Positions 1 through 10,531 of a stretch of 64,000 nt of DNA are shown here, piece after piece. Made by a program: the position numbers and the translations under genes. The notes below the pieces were generated by a model. The model was not told where the DNA came from. It saw nothing but the letters and a program-made list of their open reading frames with translations, and did not search any database. Origin of the DNA: Kazachstania africana CBS 2517. Its lineage: Eukaryota; Ascomycota; Saccharomycetes; Saccharomycetales; Saccharomycetaceae. Numbering within the stretch: position 1 is the stretch's first letter; each line of letters begins with the position of its first letter. Location of the stretch: NCBI RefSeq assembly GCF_000304475.1, contig NC_018940.1, positions 682,001 to 746,000 on the forward strand, read 5' to 3'.

Positions 1-952
1 CGTCAGTGTAACCAGCACCTAAAACGACTGGAGCCCAGTTACCAACACCAGATCCTTCAGTACCCCAAATACAACCATCTTCGACAGAAACACCAGCGTT
101 GTTGACATAATATTGAGTCGAGGTTTTCTGACCTTCCCACATGTAGTAAGTATCTTCGTTAACTACAGAGATTGGTTGAGATGAACCGGCTTCAACTAAA
201 GTTGGGACGTTCATATTTTCGGAGCCTGGGTAATCGGTTCTACATAGGGCAATGGATTCTGAGACGTTGTTGACTGCAGATGCAGATTCTTGGCCCCATT
301 CACATAAGTAGTTGGTATCGGTGTTGGAACGGTATAGGTAACCATTTTGACAGTATAAACCACCAACAGACCTACCATCTGATGGTTGTTCAGATGGCCA
401 TTGGGTCTTGGACATACCAGCTTGACAAGCGTAAGAACAGTAGTAACCGTCTTGACAAGTGGTGGAAGTGTCACCATCAAAGTTCATGATGGAAGTGTAA
501 CCACCCATATCAACCCAGTCAACGGGAATGACACCTTGACCAGATGGGAAGTCAGTACAGGCGATTGTACCATCTTGGAATTCGACTGTTGGGTCTTCGA
601 AAGCGGTTAAGTCACCAGAAATACTAGAAGTAGAAGTAGAGGTGGAAACTGATGTGGTAGTAGTTGAAGACTCGGAAGAAGTGGTAGTGGAAGAGGCAGT
701 AGAAGCAGCAACAGAAACAGCTTCGCCAACTAAAGTGGTAGTTGGCTTGGAAGCGGAAGTGACACTGGTAGCACCGGTGGCAGCGGCAGCGATGGTGGTT
801 GCAGAACCGTCACTGTAACCGATTAAGTTACCATTGACGTCAACGTACTCAGTAACGGTGACGATATCACGTTTTTCATGGTGACGATGACCAGCTGGAG
901 CAGCAAAGGCAACAGCAGAAGTTGACAATAAAATTAAATTGGAAAGCTTCAT
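1..952 (-). CDS. UTH1/NCA3: SUN-family cell-wall protein (UTH1/NCA3 type), 3' end cut by window edge
   Basis: Only the N-terminal 317 codons are inside the window; the frame runs off at base 1 without a stop. The start ATG is at 952-950. A signal peptide covers about residues 1-18, followed by a dibasic Lys27-Arg28 that looks like a Kex2 site. A Ser/Thr-rich linker, probably O-mannosylated, spans about 50-115. The Cys-rich SUN domain begins near residue 120 and includes the family string [21 protein letters not shown] proteins (Sim1, Uth1, Nca3, Sun4) are secreted glucan-associated proteins needed for wall remodelling and septation. The minus orientation and position two genes before KAE1 match S. 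cerevisiae UTH1 (YKR042W) and its duplicate NCA3 (YJL116C). Which of the two it corresponds to cannot be decided here. Confidence in the family is very high. Confidence 0.95.
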   Translation of the reverse strand, partial: MKLSNLILLSTSAVAFAAPAGHRHHEKRDIVTVTEYVDVNGNLIGYSDGSATTIAAAATGATSVTSASKPTTTLVGEAVSVAASTASSTTTSSESSTTTTSVSTSTSTSSISGDLTAFEDPTVEFQDGTIACTDFPSGQGVIPVDWVDMGGYTSIMNFDGDTSTTCQDGYYCSYACQAGMSKTQWPSEQPSDGRSVGGLYCQNGYLYRSNTDTNYLCEWGQESASAVNNVSESIALCRTDYPGSENMNVPTLVEAGSSQPISVVNEDTYYMWEGQKTSTQYYVNNAGVSVEDGCIWGTEGSGVGNWAPVVLGAGYTD

Positions 953-1829
953 TGAATTAGCGTTAAGGAAAGACTTTTAGTTGGATCAAATAAAAATGAA
1001 GGAATGAATACACGAAGGTAAAATTTAAAGAGAATAAATTCTTTTTTGTTTAGTTGATTGTAAATGAGTGACTTGGTTTAAAAAAGTGTTGCTTTCTTAA
1101 CTGAATTAACTTTTAATAGTAGATAAAAGAAGTATTTGTTATATACCAAAAAATAGATCAACAACGGGGGCAAAACAAAAACTTTTTCCATTATGGTGTA
1201 AACATGTCGTTGTATTTATATAGTCGAAGCCGAAACCGTGATCATTCGACTCTCTTGACCCTTTTGGGAAACTTTTTCTTCTCGAACCTCACTTTTCTTT
1301 TGCTCGAAAAGGAAATTTGCACACAGTGCGTGTCTTCACAGAGAGCTCGACGGAGAACAAAATGGCCCGATTTGGAAAAAAAAATTTCTTTTCTGTTCGG
1401 GAGGCTCTAAAGACCTTTTATAGACAACCCGGCCTTAGCACGCACTTGCGTAGTTTTCTTAGCTATCTCTCGTCAGAAAAAGCAATTAAGCCTAATCAGG
1501 ACATGTAATTAGCCTTTCTCATTGTGTGCTTTAAGATAAAAAAAAAAAGAAACGACAGCTCGCAGATGGTTCCGGGGGAGTTTCAACTGAAAGAAGAAAC
1601 GATATCTTCAACAAAGGCATTATCTAAGGAAAAGAAATACAATTAAGCTTTTAGTTTCAGGCCGGTTAAAATTACCCGCTCTGTGCCTAGAATAATTGCT
1701 TCATTCGTAAATAGAGATATGCAAAAAAATTTAAAGTAAAAAAAAGATGAATGGCAAGAGAGAGAACATCGTGGAGACTGACCTTAGTTTCTTCCACCTG
1801 CACGATTTACCTTTTCAGAAGAAAAAAAG
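953..1829. other. Intergenic: promoter of the SUN gene and 3' flank of the YKR041W-like gene
   Basis: No convincing gene. Both flanking genes lie on the minus strand, so this is mainly the SUN gene promoter. A minus-strand TATA box (TATATAAA) sits at 1222-1215, about 265 bp from the SUN start. A Reb1-type site TTACCCG lies at 1672-1678. Two short plus-strand frames of 63-68 codons (1204-1410, 1317-1508) look random. Confidence 0.6.
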
Positions 1830-2603
1830 TTAACGACCGGTTGACTTTGTAATTTCCCATAACTGGTTGATGATCTGAAACAATTTTGTAACTTTTTTTA
1901 AGCTTGTTTCAGGCGAAATCCTGCTGAATTTGTCAGGATGCCATCTTATTCTTTCTTTTTTCAATAATGTTTCCCAGTCTTTACGTACGGCATTGCAACT
2001 CAATTCATAAAATGTTCTAACAGACTCCGTCGTTATCTGTTCTATGTTAGTTTCAGCCAATGAGCTATTATATCTATACAGTGGAAGCAATACGCTTGAG
2101 CTGCTGCTACTGATACTGCCGTTATGATAGCTCTTCCAGTATTTTTTTATGAAATCCAGATCCTTTGTTGATTTCGTTACATCAAATAGAAGGGTAGTCT
2201 CTCTTGTTTCCCTTTCTACCTCGTTGTCTTCAAAGAAATGAGCGGGATCCGCAACTGGCTGTGACCTGACTTTCTCTTCACCAATAAATTTGTAACCTGA
2301 AATGGTTTCACCATATTCGTAGTATTTTTTACTATCCTGATGCTTGTTGCTGTTTGATTTGCTTTCAGCACTTCTCGAACAACTTTGATATGAGGTCTCT
2401 ATATTGACAAAGTGTAAATGCCTATCGAAATGAGCAGCTTTTCTTACTTTGAAAGTTCTCTTCCTCATTCCCTTGGGATTTGCCTTCTTCTCTTGCTTCT
2501 TGCTAATCCGTTCCTTCTTCACCCTGGAGAGGTAGATGGGTCTGGAATAAATCAGTCCCTCAGCTTGAGTATCTTCATTTGCGTAGTCTTTTGTCTCATT
2601 CAT
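1830..2603 (-). CDS. YKR041W-like protein with C-terminal RWHPDKF motif
   Basis: A 257-residue protein of unknown function. The N-terminal 60 residues are strongly basic (Lys/Arg-rich), the middle is low complexity with a serine run near 165-172, and the C-terminus is predicted helical. Residues 217-226 read ERIRWHPDKF, a J-domain-like motif also known from the C-terminus of metazoan NFKBIL1 (IkappaB-like) proteins; no full J-domain is visible. The gene lies between the SUN gene and KAE1 on the minus strand, as S. cerevisiae YKR041W does relative to UTH1 and KAE1. Orthology to YKR041W is inferred mainly from this position and from similar length. The start is the first in-frame ATG at 2603. 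Confidence 0.75.
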   Translation of the reverse strand: MNETKDYANEDTQAEGLIYSRPIYLSRVKKERISKKQEKKANPKGMRKRTFKVRKAAHFDRHLHFVNIETSYQSCSRSAESKSNSNKHQDSKKYYEYGETISGYKFIGEEKVRSQPVADPAHFFEDNEVERETRETTLLFDVTKSTKDLDFIKKYWKSYHNGSISSSSSSVLLPLYRYNSSLAETNIEQITTESVRTFYELSCNAVRKDWETLLKKERIRWHPDKFSRISPETSLKKVTKLFQIINQLWEITKSTGR

Positions 2604-4767
2604 ACCATTATCATTCTATAAAGTAACGTAGAATGGTACTATTTAACAAGTATTCTCTCATCGCTTTATGTATTCAACTGAATATTTTTCTTTTTTAAAT
2701 TGAAAAGGAAATTAATAAACCCTGAACCTGAACTATCCGAGAGTCAAATAGGTAAATCAAGTTGACAATAATAAAAAAAATACAATCTTCTGGGGCCTCT
2801 CTATACTCCTTAAACCTTTGACTGAGACTTTTGCATCAATGAACATATAGGTGTTATTCACATTCAAGTTTAATCATTTCTTTTCAAAACATTGGTATAT
2901 CTTGTTCAGAGCAATTAGCATCGCTTCATAGCATCTCCTGGACGAATTAGTAATCCAAGAACTTGTAGCAATCGATGTAAATAACGAGCTAACTCAATTA
3001 AAAAGGAAAATCTATTCCGACATTGTATATTCTAATTTAAGAAAAATTGACAAGGAATATACATTTATGTCAAGTAGTGCAACGCACCAAATATAGCTCT
3101 TCTACATATTGACACTGCAAAGGAGCATAATATGGTTAGTTATTGTATTATGCACCCTATTTTGGGCTGGTGTTCAATTTTTAATGTTTTTGACGTTTTG
3201 TTTATATTTTGGTTTAGTTTCGCCTTAATCTGGTTATTTCTAATATCTAAAAGGAAAAACCACCTTGCTATCTGTAGAAAACTAATAAAACTTCACAGAA
3301 TTTGGATGAGGCTTATTAGCAAGGTTAAAACGGCTCTGTAGATAAAATTACTGCCAGTACCACCCTTTTCACTGTATAGAGATCCATAACCACGTAACCA
3401 TATATTTTTGAACAAGCTCTTGCAAGTGCAAGTAATTTTCAATCGTAATCAAAAATTGTGTAGAAGTGGAAATTGAGGTCAACAGGCTGCGTTATATCAT
3501 TATTCATGCTATAGCATAAACAGTGATCTTTCTCAAGTTTTTTAACTTAAATTTTTAGTTTTTATCCTAGAGATTTAACTTTCTTAGTTCACATCGTGCT
3601 TGAACGTAATAGAAACACTTAAAAAAGAAAATACTGGACTAGTAGCATTGTTCAAAGCCCATGAATCGTATTTAATTAATATTGCAAGAAAAAAAGACTT
3701 CAAAACTAGTGCAGGTTGGATAGTTTAAATTCTATGTAAATAGCTTTTCAAAAATTGCTACGTGCCCAAAACTTATCTTTGAAAAAAAAGCAAACAAAAG
3801 CTCATGCCTATAAGCGCTATTCCAACAGTTACAGTTGTTCACTGAATGCTTACTGTCAGCCAAACCTCGAGTTTTAGTTAACTGGTCGAAAATTAAAATT
3901 GAAAATAAAGTGACAGAAAATCACTAAAACTTCTTTTAATTTAATCCCATCAAAAGCCAATCAGGTATATGGCGGTGACAAACCTCCACCTGACTCTAGG
4001 AGTATTCGGTGTAAGGAACAGAACTGTATTTAGTAACCGCTCTAGGAAAATTATTAAAAAAATTCCCACTGCAATACTTAAAGTGATACTAGATGTTCTA
4101 ACTATTATTTAAATCAAAATAAAGCCCTCATAACAGGATGGAGGAGGTTGAATTAAGAAAAGTAAATTCAAATAATCCACAATAGATAGATCCAAAAAAA
4201 AGTATTTGTAAGATATGTCCCTTTTTAAGTTAGGTTTGAATAATAGTTGATTGGGCGTATACACCTAATGTATTGGCCTATACTTAATCGCTTGCTGTGA
4301 TTATTGTTCCTTTTTCTATCATATGTTTACGAGAGAACTCTTCTGCAGATTATGTGGATGGCTCAGCCATATTTGTATGTTTCTGAAGGGCTTTTGATCC
4401 GATACCCTAGATAGTTATGTAAGGTTAAGCCTGTTGCTCTATTCCCGATAGCTCAGGATTAGAGTTACACAAGCATATTTAGCTTTATGAAGAACCTGCT
4501 AGAACCAACAGATGATAGTCGTAAGCCGTTGCGTTTATAAAGAAACTTGCGTATCTTGGTATTTAGGTCAAAGATCACCTTAGAAAGTTGAGGGGACATG
4601 AGGATTTCCGGCGGTCCTACAGTGCGATTAAATGAGGAGTAGTTATGTGCTTCACTTTGTTTTAGGTTGCTTGGACATTCCTGCAGTACTGGTAGTCCTA
4701 CTATGTCACATGATAGGAGAATGTACTTTCAAGGAGTTTCTTTGTTGTTAATAATCAAACAAAAAGA
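2604..4767. other. Gene-poor region left of tRNA-Lys
   Basis: No coding frame above about 70 codons looks real. S. cerevisiae has the amino-acid permease GAP1 at this position; I see no remnant of a permease here. Most of the stretch is AT-rich. About 4320-4740, directly upstream of the tRNA gene, is visibly richer in G and C, with no open frame. It could be a decayed retroelement LTR or an unannotated RNA, but no paired TGTTG/CAACA ends or snoRNA boxes were found. Confidence 0.5.
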
Positions 4768-4840
4768 GCCTTGTTGGCGCAATCGGTAGCGCGTGTGACT
4801 CTTAATCACAAGGTTAGGGGTTCGAGCCCCCTACAGGGCT
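4768..4840 (+). tRNA. tK(CUU): tRNA-Lys (anticodon CUU)
   Basis: A 73-nt cloverleaf. The acceptor arm GCCTTGT pairs with ACAGGGC, with one G-T pair, and T73 is the discriminator. The D-arm is GCGC...GCGC. The anticodon stem TGTGA (4794-4798) pairs with TCACA (4806-4810) around loop CTCTTAA, with anticodon CTT at 4801-4803. The T-arm is AGGGG/CCCCT with loop TTCGAGC, which doubles as the B box. There is no intron, as expected for the CUU isoacceptor in yeasts. A T5 tract at 4846-4850 is the Pol III terminator. The sequence is nearly identical to the S. cerevisiae gene except for a paired change in the anticodon stem. Confidence 0.97.
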
Positions 4841-5805
4841 TTCTATTTTTGCCTCATAAAACTAATGATTACACATAATTTTAATAGCACTCAATTGACT
4901 GGGGTAGGTAACTATATTTTTTGAAGAAGCATAAGAAATCGTAATATAAACAGAAATCTCGTACCTTGCAGACCCTGTCACATAAGAAACAGACATTCAC
5001 AGCGATGCGAGGCAAAATACATGGCGTAATCGTGTATAAACCCTACGTTTCCTCAATAAATAAGAAATACGTTTGGAATTTTTTACATCTATGTTCAAAA
5101 GTGTTTCCGTATATCGCTAGCTCGAGCTTATGAATACTCTTTTATATCTCTCACAACTTGGGCGTGGCATAAGCACCTCCTGATAAATGCCTATCATAGA
5201 ACATTTTAGTAACATTATACCATAAATATTTTTCACGTAAACTCATAGTTCTGTAACCTAGCCGAACTTTATAGAAGGTAGACTACATTAAGAATTAAGA
5301 TTCTAATTATTCACGTTTGGGATCTTGTGTCGGCCAAACTCTGACAAAAGGTATATTATTCTAAGAATAATCCGGACTAAGTAGAATCTGAGAGAGACAA
5401 ACTGAAGTCCACTGTCGCTAGCTGAACAGAAGAAATCAAATACATACAGAAGTAATAGGACGATAGCTTTGCATAGAGTAATTTCTATCTGATAATATTC
5501 GATGAGGGAGAAAATATTCTTGAACATCATAATTAAATGATGCTTCTGTCTTTCCAACTATTTTACCAGATGAAAATATCCTATTCAATCCTTGTAACCC
5601 CCAAAAAAGCTATATGTTCTATCCTCTACACAATTATTAGAGAGCTATATTGTCTTCTATTTTCATTTCAATATCAGCATGAATTTATTTTCTGCTATAC
5701 CGCTTTTTCGTTGAAGATAAATGAAAAATTTGATGTGAATGACCTCGACTATACAGCTAAAAGGGACCACAAAATATCTACCACGTTTCTTTTTATAGCG
5801 GCAAT
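4841..5805. other. Intergenic between tRNA-Lys and KAE1
   Basis: AT-rich spacer. Apart from the T5 tract immediately after the tRNA I see no element. Overlapping short frames at 5303-5557 (minus) and 5537-5818 (plus) have no recognisable content. The latter overlaps the KAE1 start in another frame and is regarded as chance. Confidence 0.5.
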
Positions 5806-6966
5806 ATGGTCAACTTAAACACTATTCCACCAAAAAATAATCGTGAATATTATATTGCTATTGGTCTGGAAGGGTCAGCCAACAAACTAGGCGTTGGCGT
5901 GGTGAAACATCCGCGCCTGGCAAGCCATCAATCGGGAGATAACTCTCATATATGCAAAGCTGAAATCTTATCAAATATTAGAGATACATATATTACCCCA
6001 CCAGGTGAGGGATTTTTGCCTCGTGATACGGCCAGACATCACAGAAACTGGGTTACTAGAATAATCAAGCGTGCCATCAAGGAGGCTAAACTTACCGATC
6101 CAAAACTAGATATCGATGTCATATGTTTCACAAAGGGACCCGGTATGGGAGCACCTCTACATTCAGTTGTTATTGCTGCAAGAACTATTTCTTTGCTATG
6201 GGATGTCCCACTAATCGGCGTGAACCACTGTGTCGGCCACATCGAGATGGGTAGAGAAATTACTAAGGCAGAAAATCCAGTTGTTCTGTATGTGAGTGGT
6301 GGTAACACTCAAGTAATTGCATATTCAGAAAATAGATACAGAATTTTTGGTGAAACTCTGGATGTTGCCATAGGTAATTGTCTGGACAGATTTGCCAGAA
6401 CACTGAAAATTTCTAATGCTCCTTCGCCAGGTTATAACATTGAACAATTAGCTAAACAGTGTAAAAACAAAGATAGATTAATTCAATTGCCATATACTGT
6501 AAAGGGTATGGACTTATCCATGAGCGGTATTCTAGCATATATTGATTCGTTAGCCAAAGATCTATTCAAAGAAAATAAAAAGAACAAGCTTCTATTCGAC
6601 CAGGAAACGGGTGAAGGTCTAGTGACGGTGGAGGACCTGTGTTACTCACTACAAGAAAACCTATTCGCCATGCTTGTTGAAATCACAGAAAGGGCAATGG
6701 CACATGTAAATGCTTCCCAAGTTTTAATTGTCGGTGGTGTTGGGTCAAATGTAAGACTACAGGAGATGATGGCACAAATGTGTCGCGATAGAGCAAATGG
6801 GAGGGTCCATGCAACGGATGAACGTTTCTGTATCGATAATGGGGTAATGATTGCTCAAGCGGGTTTGCTTCAATACAGAATGGGTGACGTTATCAAGGAT
6901 TTGAAAGATACTGTTGTTACACAGAAATTTAGAACTGACGAAGTTTACGTTTCTTGGCGTGAGTAG
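5806..6966 (+). CDS. KAE1: KEOPS/EKC subunit Kae1, tRNA t6A threonylcarbamoyltransferase
   Basis: A 386-residue protein, the same length as S. cerevisiae Kae1 and close to identical along its whole length, starting [11 protein letters not shown]. Kae1 is the catalytic ASKHA-fold (TsaD-family) subunit of the KEOPS/EKC complex. It transfers threonylcarbamoyl to A37 of ANN-decoding tRNAs and also affects telomeres and transcription. Visible motifs are [10 protein letters not shown] at 111-120, the metal-binding His141 and His145 in [11 protein letters not shown], the nucleotide-binding SGGNTQV at 164-170, and VGGVGSN near 308. It lies 180 bp upstream of SPC34 on the same strand, as in S. cerevisiae (YKR038C-YKR037C). 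Confidence 0.98.
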   Translation: MVNLNTIPPKNNREYYIAIGLEGSANKLGVGVVKHPRLASHQSGDNSHICKAEILSNIRDTYITPPGEGFLPRDTARHHRNWVTRIIKRAIKEAKLTDPKLDIDVICFTKGPGMGAPLHSVVIAARTISLLWDVPLIGVNHCVGHIEMGREITKAENPVVLYVSGGNTQVIAYSENRYRIFGETLDVAIGNCLDRFARTLKISNAPSPGYNIEQLAKQCKNKDRLIQLPYTVKGMDLSMSGILAYIDSLAKDLFKENKKNKLLFDQETGEGLVTVEDLCYSLQENLFAMLVEITERAMAHVNASQVLIVGGVGSNVRLQEMMAQMCRDRANGRVHATDERFCIDNGVMIAQAGLLQYRMGDVIKDLKDTVVTQKFRTDEVYVSWRE

Positions 6967-7146
6967 TATAAACCATATAGTTATCTTTTGTAGATATTAA
7001 ATCATATTTTTGCATAATAGTCGAGGTCTCGTCAATTTTTTTTTCGTTCGATAAACAGTGAACTTTTATGGGGAAAATTTTTGTTTACTAAAATTTACGT
7101 GTAGCAACAATTATATGCTAAATAGCACGTAACCGCACGAAAAGCG

Positions 7147-8055
7147 ATGAGCCAATCTCTAAACTCATGTATCAATGAGATCAACCATGCGGTGGACTCT
7201 CTATCTGGACTTAAGTTCAAACCTCCAGGAATTTTTCACAACGCAGTAATACATCATATCGTATCTGACAAAGATAAAAGAATCACAAAACTTCTTAGAG
7301 ATGGTATTGAAAGAGAGGAACTTTCCCTATTCAAAATTGATCCAAAAGATGGAATATTAAGAAGAAGAGATGGTAAGGAAGGGGTATTTGATCATCTTAC
7401 TGAACGCGATGTAAGAGCTAGGAGAAATCGAAGATTAGGAGCCATTGATTCACATCCTGTCATTCAAATTCCGAAGGACTTTTATCTGAAACAACATGAC
7501 AGTGAACTATCAAATAAAAGGAGAAGAACAAAGAACAATATGTTCTTAGATGTGGATAATGCTACATCAACAAAAATATCTAATAATACTACCGGTGCTT
7601 TCAAACTGTTATTTTCAAAGTTTAAAGATGATGAGGAAGTTACGCGATTGTTGCATGCACTGCAGAATGGAAGTGTTTTTATAGAAGATGATTCTACGCC
7701 GGGACAAAGCAATAAAAGAAGAACTACAATGTTTGTAGAGGATTTCTCATCCAGTTTAATATTCAAGGTTCTGAACGAAATAGACAACTTATGGTCCTTG
7801 GCTGATTTTAAAGACGAGTACGTTGTGCTTCAAGAAGCATATAACGAATTAGTTTCTCAAACAAATATGCTAAGAAGTGAAATCAAGACACAAGAGAATG
7901 AAATAGAGCAACAAACCCGTACGAAATATAATATCTCTCCTTCTGCTGACGTTTCAAGATTGATAGCCAAGAAAAGAAGGGAAATAGAAGAAATGGAAGC
8001 TGAAATTAAAAACATCGAAGCAACAAAGATAAACGAAAACTCAACCACAGAATGA
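7147..8055 (+). CDS. SPC34: DASH/Dam1 complex subunit Spc34
   Basis: A 302-residue protein similar in size to S. cerevisiae Spc34 (295 residues). Spc34 is one of the ten subunits of the Dam1/DASH ring, which couples kinetochores to spindle microtubules and is an Aurora B (Ipl1) target. The sequence shows a conserved N-terminal region (SLNSCINEINHAVDSL), a basic linker with the motif KRRRT near residue 125, and a C-terminal coiled coil from about 225 to 295 (heptads around SQTNMLRSEIKTQENEIEQQ). It sits between KAE1 and the MDV1/CAF4 homolog on the same strand, matching YKR037C, which supports the assignment. The gap to the next gene is only 99 bp. Confidence 0.93.
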   Translation: MSQSLNSCINEINHAVDSLSGLKFKPPGIFHNAVIHHIVSDKDKRITKLLRDGIEREELSLFKIDPKDGILRRRDGKEGVFDHLTERDVRARRNRRLGAIDSHPVIQIPKDFYLKQHDSELSNKRRRTKNNMFLDVDNATSTKISNNTTGAFKLLFSKFKDDEEVTRLLHALQNGSVFIEDDSTPGQSNKRRTTMFVEDFSSSLIFKVLNEIDNLWSLADFKDEYVVLQEAYNELVSQTNMLRSEIKTQENEIEQQTRTKYNISPSADVSRLIAKKRREIEEMEAEIKNIEATKINENSTTE

Positions 8056-8154
8056 GTGCTTCCTTTATTATAAAATTTGTGTTCTACTAGTAAACACAAG
8101 GAAAAGGAACAATATATATTCGTTAAATAATCAATAAACAATTTCACTTCCAGG

Positions 8155-10272
8155 ATGTCTGAACCAAAGATGGCATGGTCGATGCTTTTCTTGAAACTAA
8201 CCCTTTCACCGAGATCAAATATGTCACTTTGTAGTTTGTCTCGCCATGCGATAAGGTTGAAAAAGCAGAAAATGAGACAGACTTACACACAATTGAAAGA
8301 TGACTTTAGAAGTACAATGCCTCTGAATGAAAAAGATTCTTTTTCAGAGGCCTTTGACGGAATAAATGGTAGCTTCTCTGATGATATAAACTACATCAAT
8401 CGATTGCTACTGACCTATAAAAGTCCGTATTGCATATCATTACAACGGTTTTTGTTATCAACCAATAGGACACAGAATCATGGAAGATCTAACTTACACG
8501 TACTTCGCAAAAATGGCTTCATCAGAAGCTATTCCGAGAATGGTAGACAATTTTTCTCTAATAGATATGTTGGAAAGAAAGCCACCTTTCAGTTTCTGAG
8601 CCATCTTAATGATCTCACTTTAAATAATATTCCAAGGGAACCGTTACAAGGTAGTTCGAGTGAACTCACCATATTTTCTCTCTTTCAAGGGTTCAACAAT
8701 AAGATTAAAATAATAAATGAAATGATTCACTACTCTAAAGACTTGGAAAAAAATAATGAAGAACAAGACGGCCAATTTTTCTCCTTCGATATCGACCCTT
8801 CTATCATAAGAAGTTCTTTTTCAGTAGGTATACTAAATAACATCTCCAGCTCCATCACTAACAAATTGGGTTCTCTTGATATTGAGAAAAGTTCTCTTCA
8901 ATATGAACTTTCAGAACTAGAAAAAAAGGTTGAACAACTCAACATCAAGCAAGAGCTTTTATACCAAAAACTCGAGAGCATCAACAAAAATGAAAGTTTT
9001 CTAAAGGGTGTTTTGGAGATGTCTACATCTCGAAAAGACTTGGTTCGAGAGTATGGATTAGAAAAGACAAAAAATAGCTCATCTGGTGAGAATGATATCT
9101 TGGATAAATATTTGAAAAATGAGAAGAAAATAGTCGACTCTTATGAACTAAGTTCAGAGAGCAAGTCCAAATTTATGCTTGGCACTTTATCAACATTTTC
9201 TGATGATTCCTCATACCGCTTGGAAAGTACATCTGATGACCTTCTATCAAATATGTCGCTAGATAGATTCTACAGTGGTCCTCATAAGAAAATAAAGAGA
9301 TATTTAGGATTCGCCTTTGAAGATAGCTTTAATAACCAAACTGGTTATGTACAAAAGGCGCATGAGGATAACATAACTACGTTAGATTTTGATTTTCCTA
9401 ATGGTACATTAAGTACAGCTGGGCATCTTGATCATACAATAAAATTATGGGATTTAACAAAGTCGACACAAATTGGGGAATTGAAAGGCCATAAGGCTAC
9501 AGTAAATAGTTTGCAGATGGATCTAACATATAACATGGTTATAAGTGCAGGAAAAGATGCGACGGTGAAACTCTGGAATGTTGATCTGGGAATCGAATCT
9601 TTTAATACTGAGAGATACTTCAATCCATGCATATACACTTTTGACTCTCACACAGATGAAATTACTGCCATTTCTTCATATCATGAGAACTTGGTTAGCG
9701 GCTCAAGAGACAAGACGATTCGCCAATGGGACCTAAAGACTGGTAAGTGCATACAAATCCTAAACATAGGATTTCTCAATTCTCAGAAAGAACTATTAGG
9801 TACTGTGGATCCTATACGATCACCGCCTCCTATTGGAGCCCTGCAATGTCGTGATGCAGCGTTGGCGACAGGCGGTCAAGACGGAATTGTAAGGCTGTGG
9901 GACCTCAGGATAGGGAAAGTAGTAAGAAGTTTATCTGGTCATGAAAATGCCATCACTGCTCTGAAATTTGACGACCTACATGTAGTTACTGGTTCGTTAG
10001 ACAAGACTGCAATCACCTGGGATTTACGGACAGGCCATACTGTGAACAGGCTGGAGTTCGACAACCCAATATCCTCCATCGATGTAGATATTGACAAAAT
10101 TACAATTGCAACTGGGCAGAATTCAGTACGGATAGTAGACAGATATGAAGACAAGTCTTGGACGTGTGGAGAAACAGCAAATCCGCTCTCGAAGGCTACC
10201 ATTGTTAGGTACAAAGATGGCCAGATGATTGATGGCCGTTCCAATGGCGATGTAAATATTTGGCATATTTAA
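8155..10272 (+). CDS. MDV1/CAF4: Mitochondrial fission adaptor, Mdv1/Caf4 type
   Basis: A 705-residue protein. The N-terminal half is helical, with a clear coiled coil at about 238-285 (SLDIEKSSLQYELSELEKK region). The C-terminal half, about 400-705, is a WD40 propeller with repeats ending KLWDL, KLWNV, RQWDL, RLWDL and TWDL and a final NGDVNIWHI. In S. cerevisiae the duplicates Mdv1 and Caf4 link the outer-membrane anchor Fis1 (through the N-terminal region) to the dynamin Dnm1 (through the propeller), and the coiled coil dimerises the adaptor. The left neighbour SPC34 matches the CAF4 side (YKR036C), while the right neighbour CCT7 matches the MDV1 side (YJL112W). Length is nearer Mdv1 (714). 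There may be a second copy elsewhere. Confidence 0.94.
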   Translation: MSEPKMAWSMLFLKLTLSPRSNMSLCSLSRHAIRLKKQKMRQTYTQLKDDFRSTMPLNEKDSFSEAFDGINGSFSDDINYINRLLLTYKSPYCISLQRFLLSTNRTQNHGRSNLHVLRKNGFIRSYSENGRQFFSNRYVGKKATFQFLSHLNDLTLNNIPREPLQGSSSELTIFSLFQGFNNKIKIINEMIHYSKDLEKNNEEQDGQFFSFDIDPSIIRSSFSVGILNNISSSITNKLGSLDIEKSSLQYELSELEKKVEQLNIKQELLYQKLESINKNESFLKGVLEMSTSRKDLVREYGLEKTKNSSSGENDILDKYLKNEKKIVDSYELSSESKSKFMLGTLSTFSDDSSYRLESTSDDLLSNMSLDRFYSGPHKKIKRYLGFAFEDSFNNQTGYVQKAHEDNITTLDFDFPNGTLSTAGHLDHTIKLWDLTKSTQIGELKGHKATVNSLQMDLTYNMVISAGKDATVKLWNVDLGIESFNTERYFNPCIYTFDSHTDEITAISSYHENLVSGSRDKTIRQWDLKTGKCIQILNIGFLNSQKELLGTVDPIRSPPPIGALQCRDAALATGGQDGIVRLWDLRIGKVVRSLSGHENAITALKFDDLHVVTGSLDKTAITWDLRTGHTVNRLEFDNPISSIDVDIDKITIATGQNSVRIVDRYEDKSWTCGETANPLSKATIVRYKDGQMIDGRSNGDVNIWHI

Positions 10273-10531
10273 CAAAAGTACTTCAAGTAGCATATAGATT
10301 ATGCAGATGCTACCATTTAATTGGCAGCTGCTAAGGGAAATAACTCGCATTATAATCTTTAATTATTAACGTATGTTACCCTCTCACTATTCTGCATTGG
10401 TGCGCGTGTGGCAAAAAAAATCGAAGATTGAAAAATTATTATCGTTGAAAAGTGAAAAGTATCATATTTAAACATAATTATAGAGGTTCAACTATTATTC
10501 AAAAAGGTTTATAACCACTGTCTTCTAGGAA

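Noticed and set aside
3820..3828. TTCCAACA (minus strand TGTTGGAA), resembling the left end of a Ty LTR
   Set aside because: No matching terminal repeat end was found at a plausible distance, and no target-site duplication is visible.
5537..5818. 93-codon frame overlapping the KAE1 start
   Set aside because: Composition is random-looking, and it overlaps the well-supported KAE1 ATG in a different frame.
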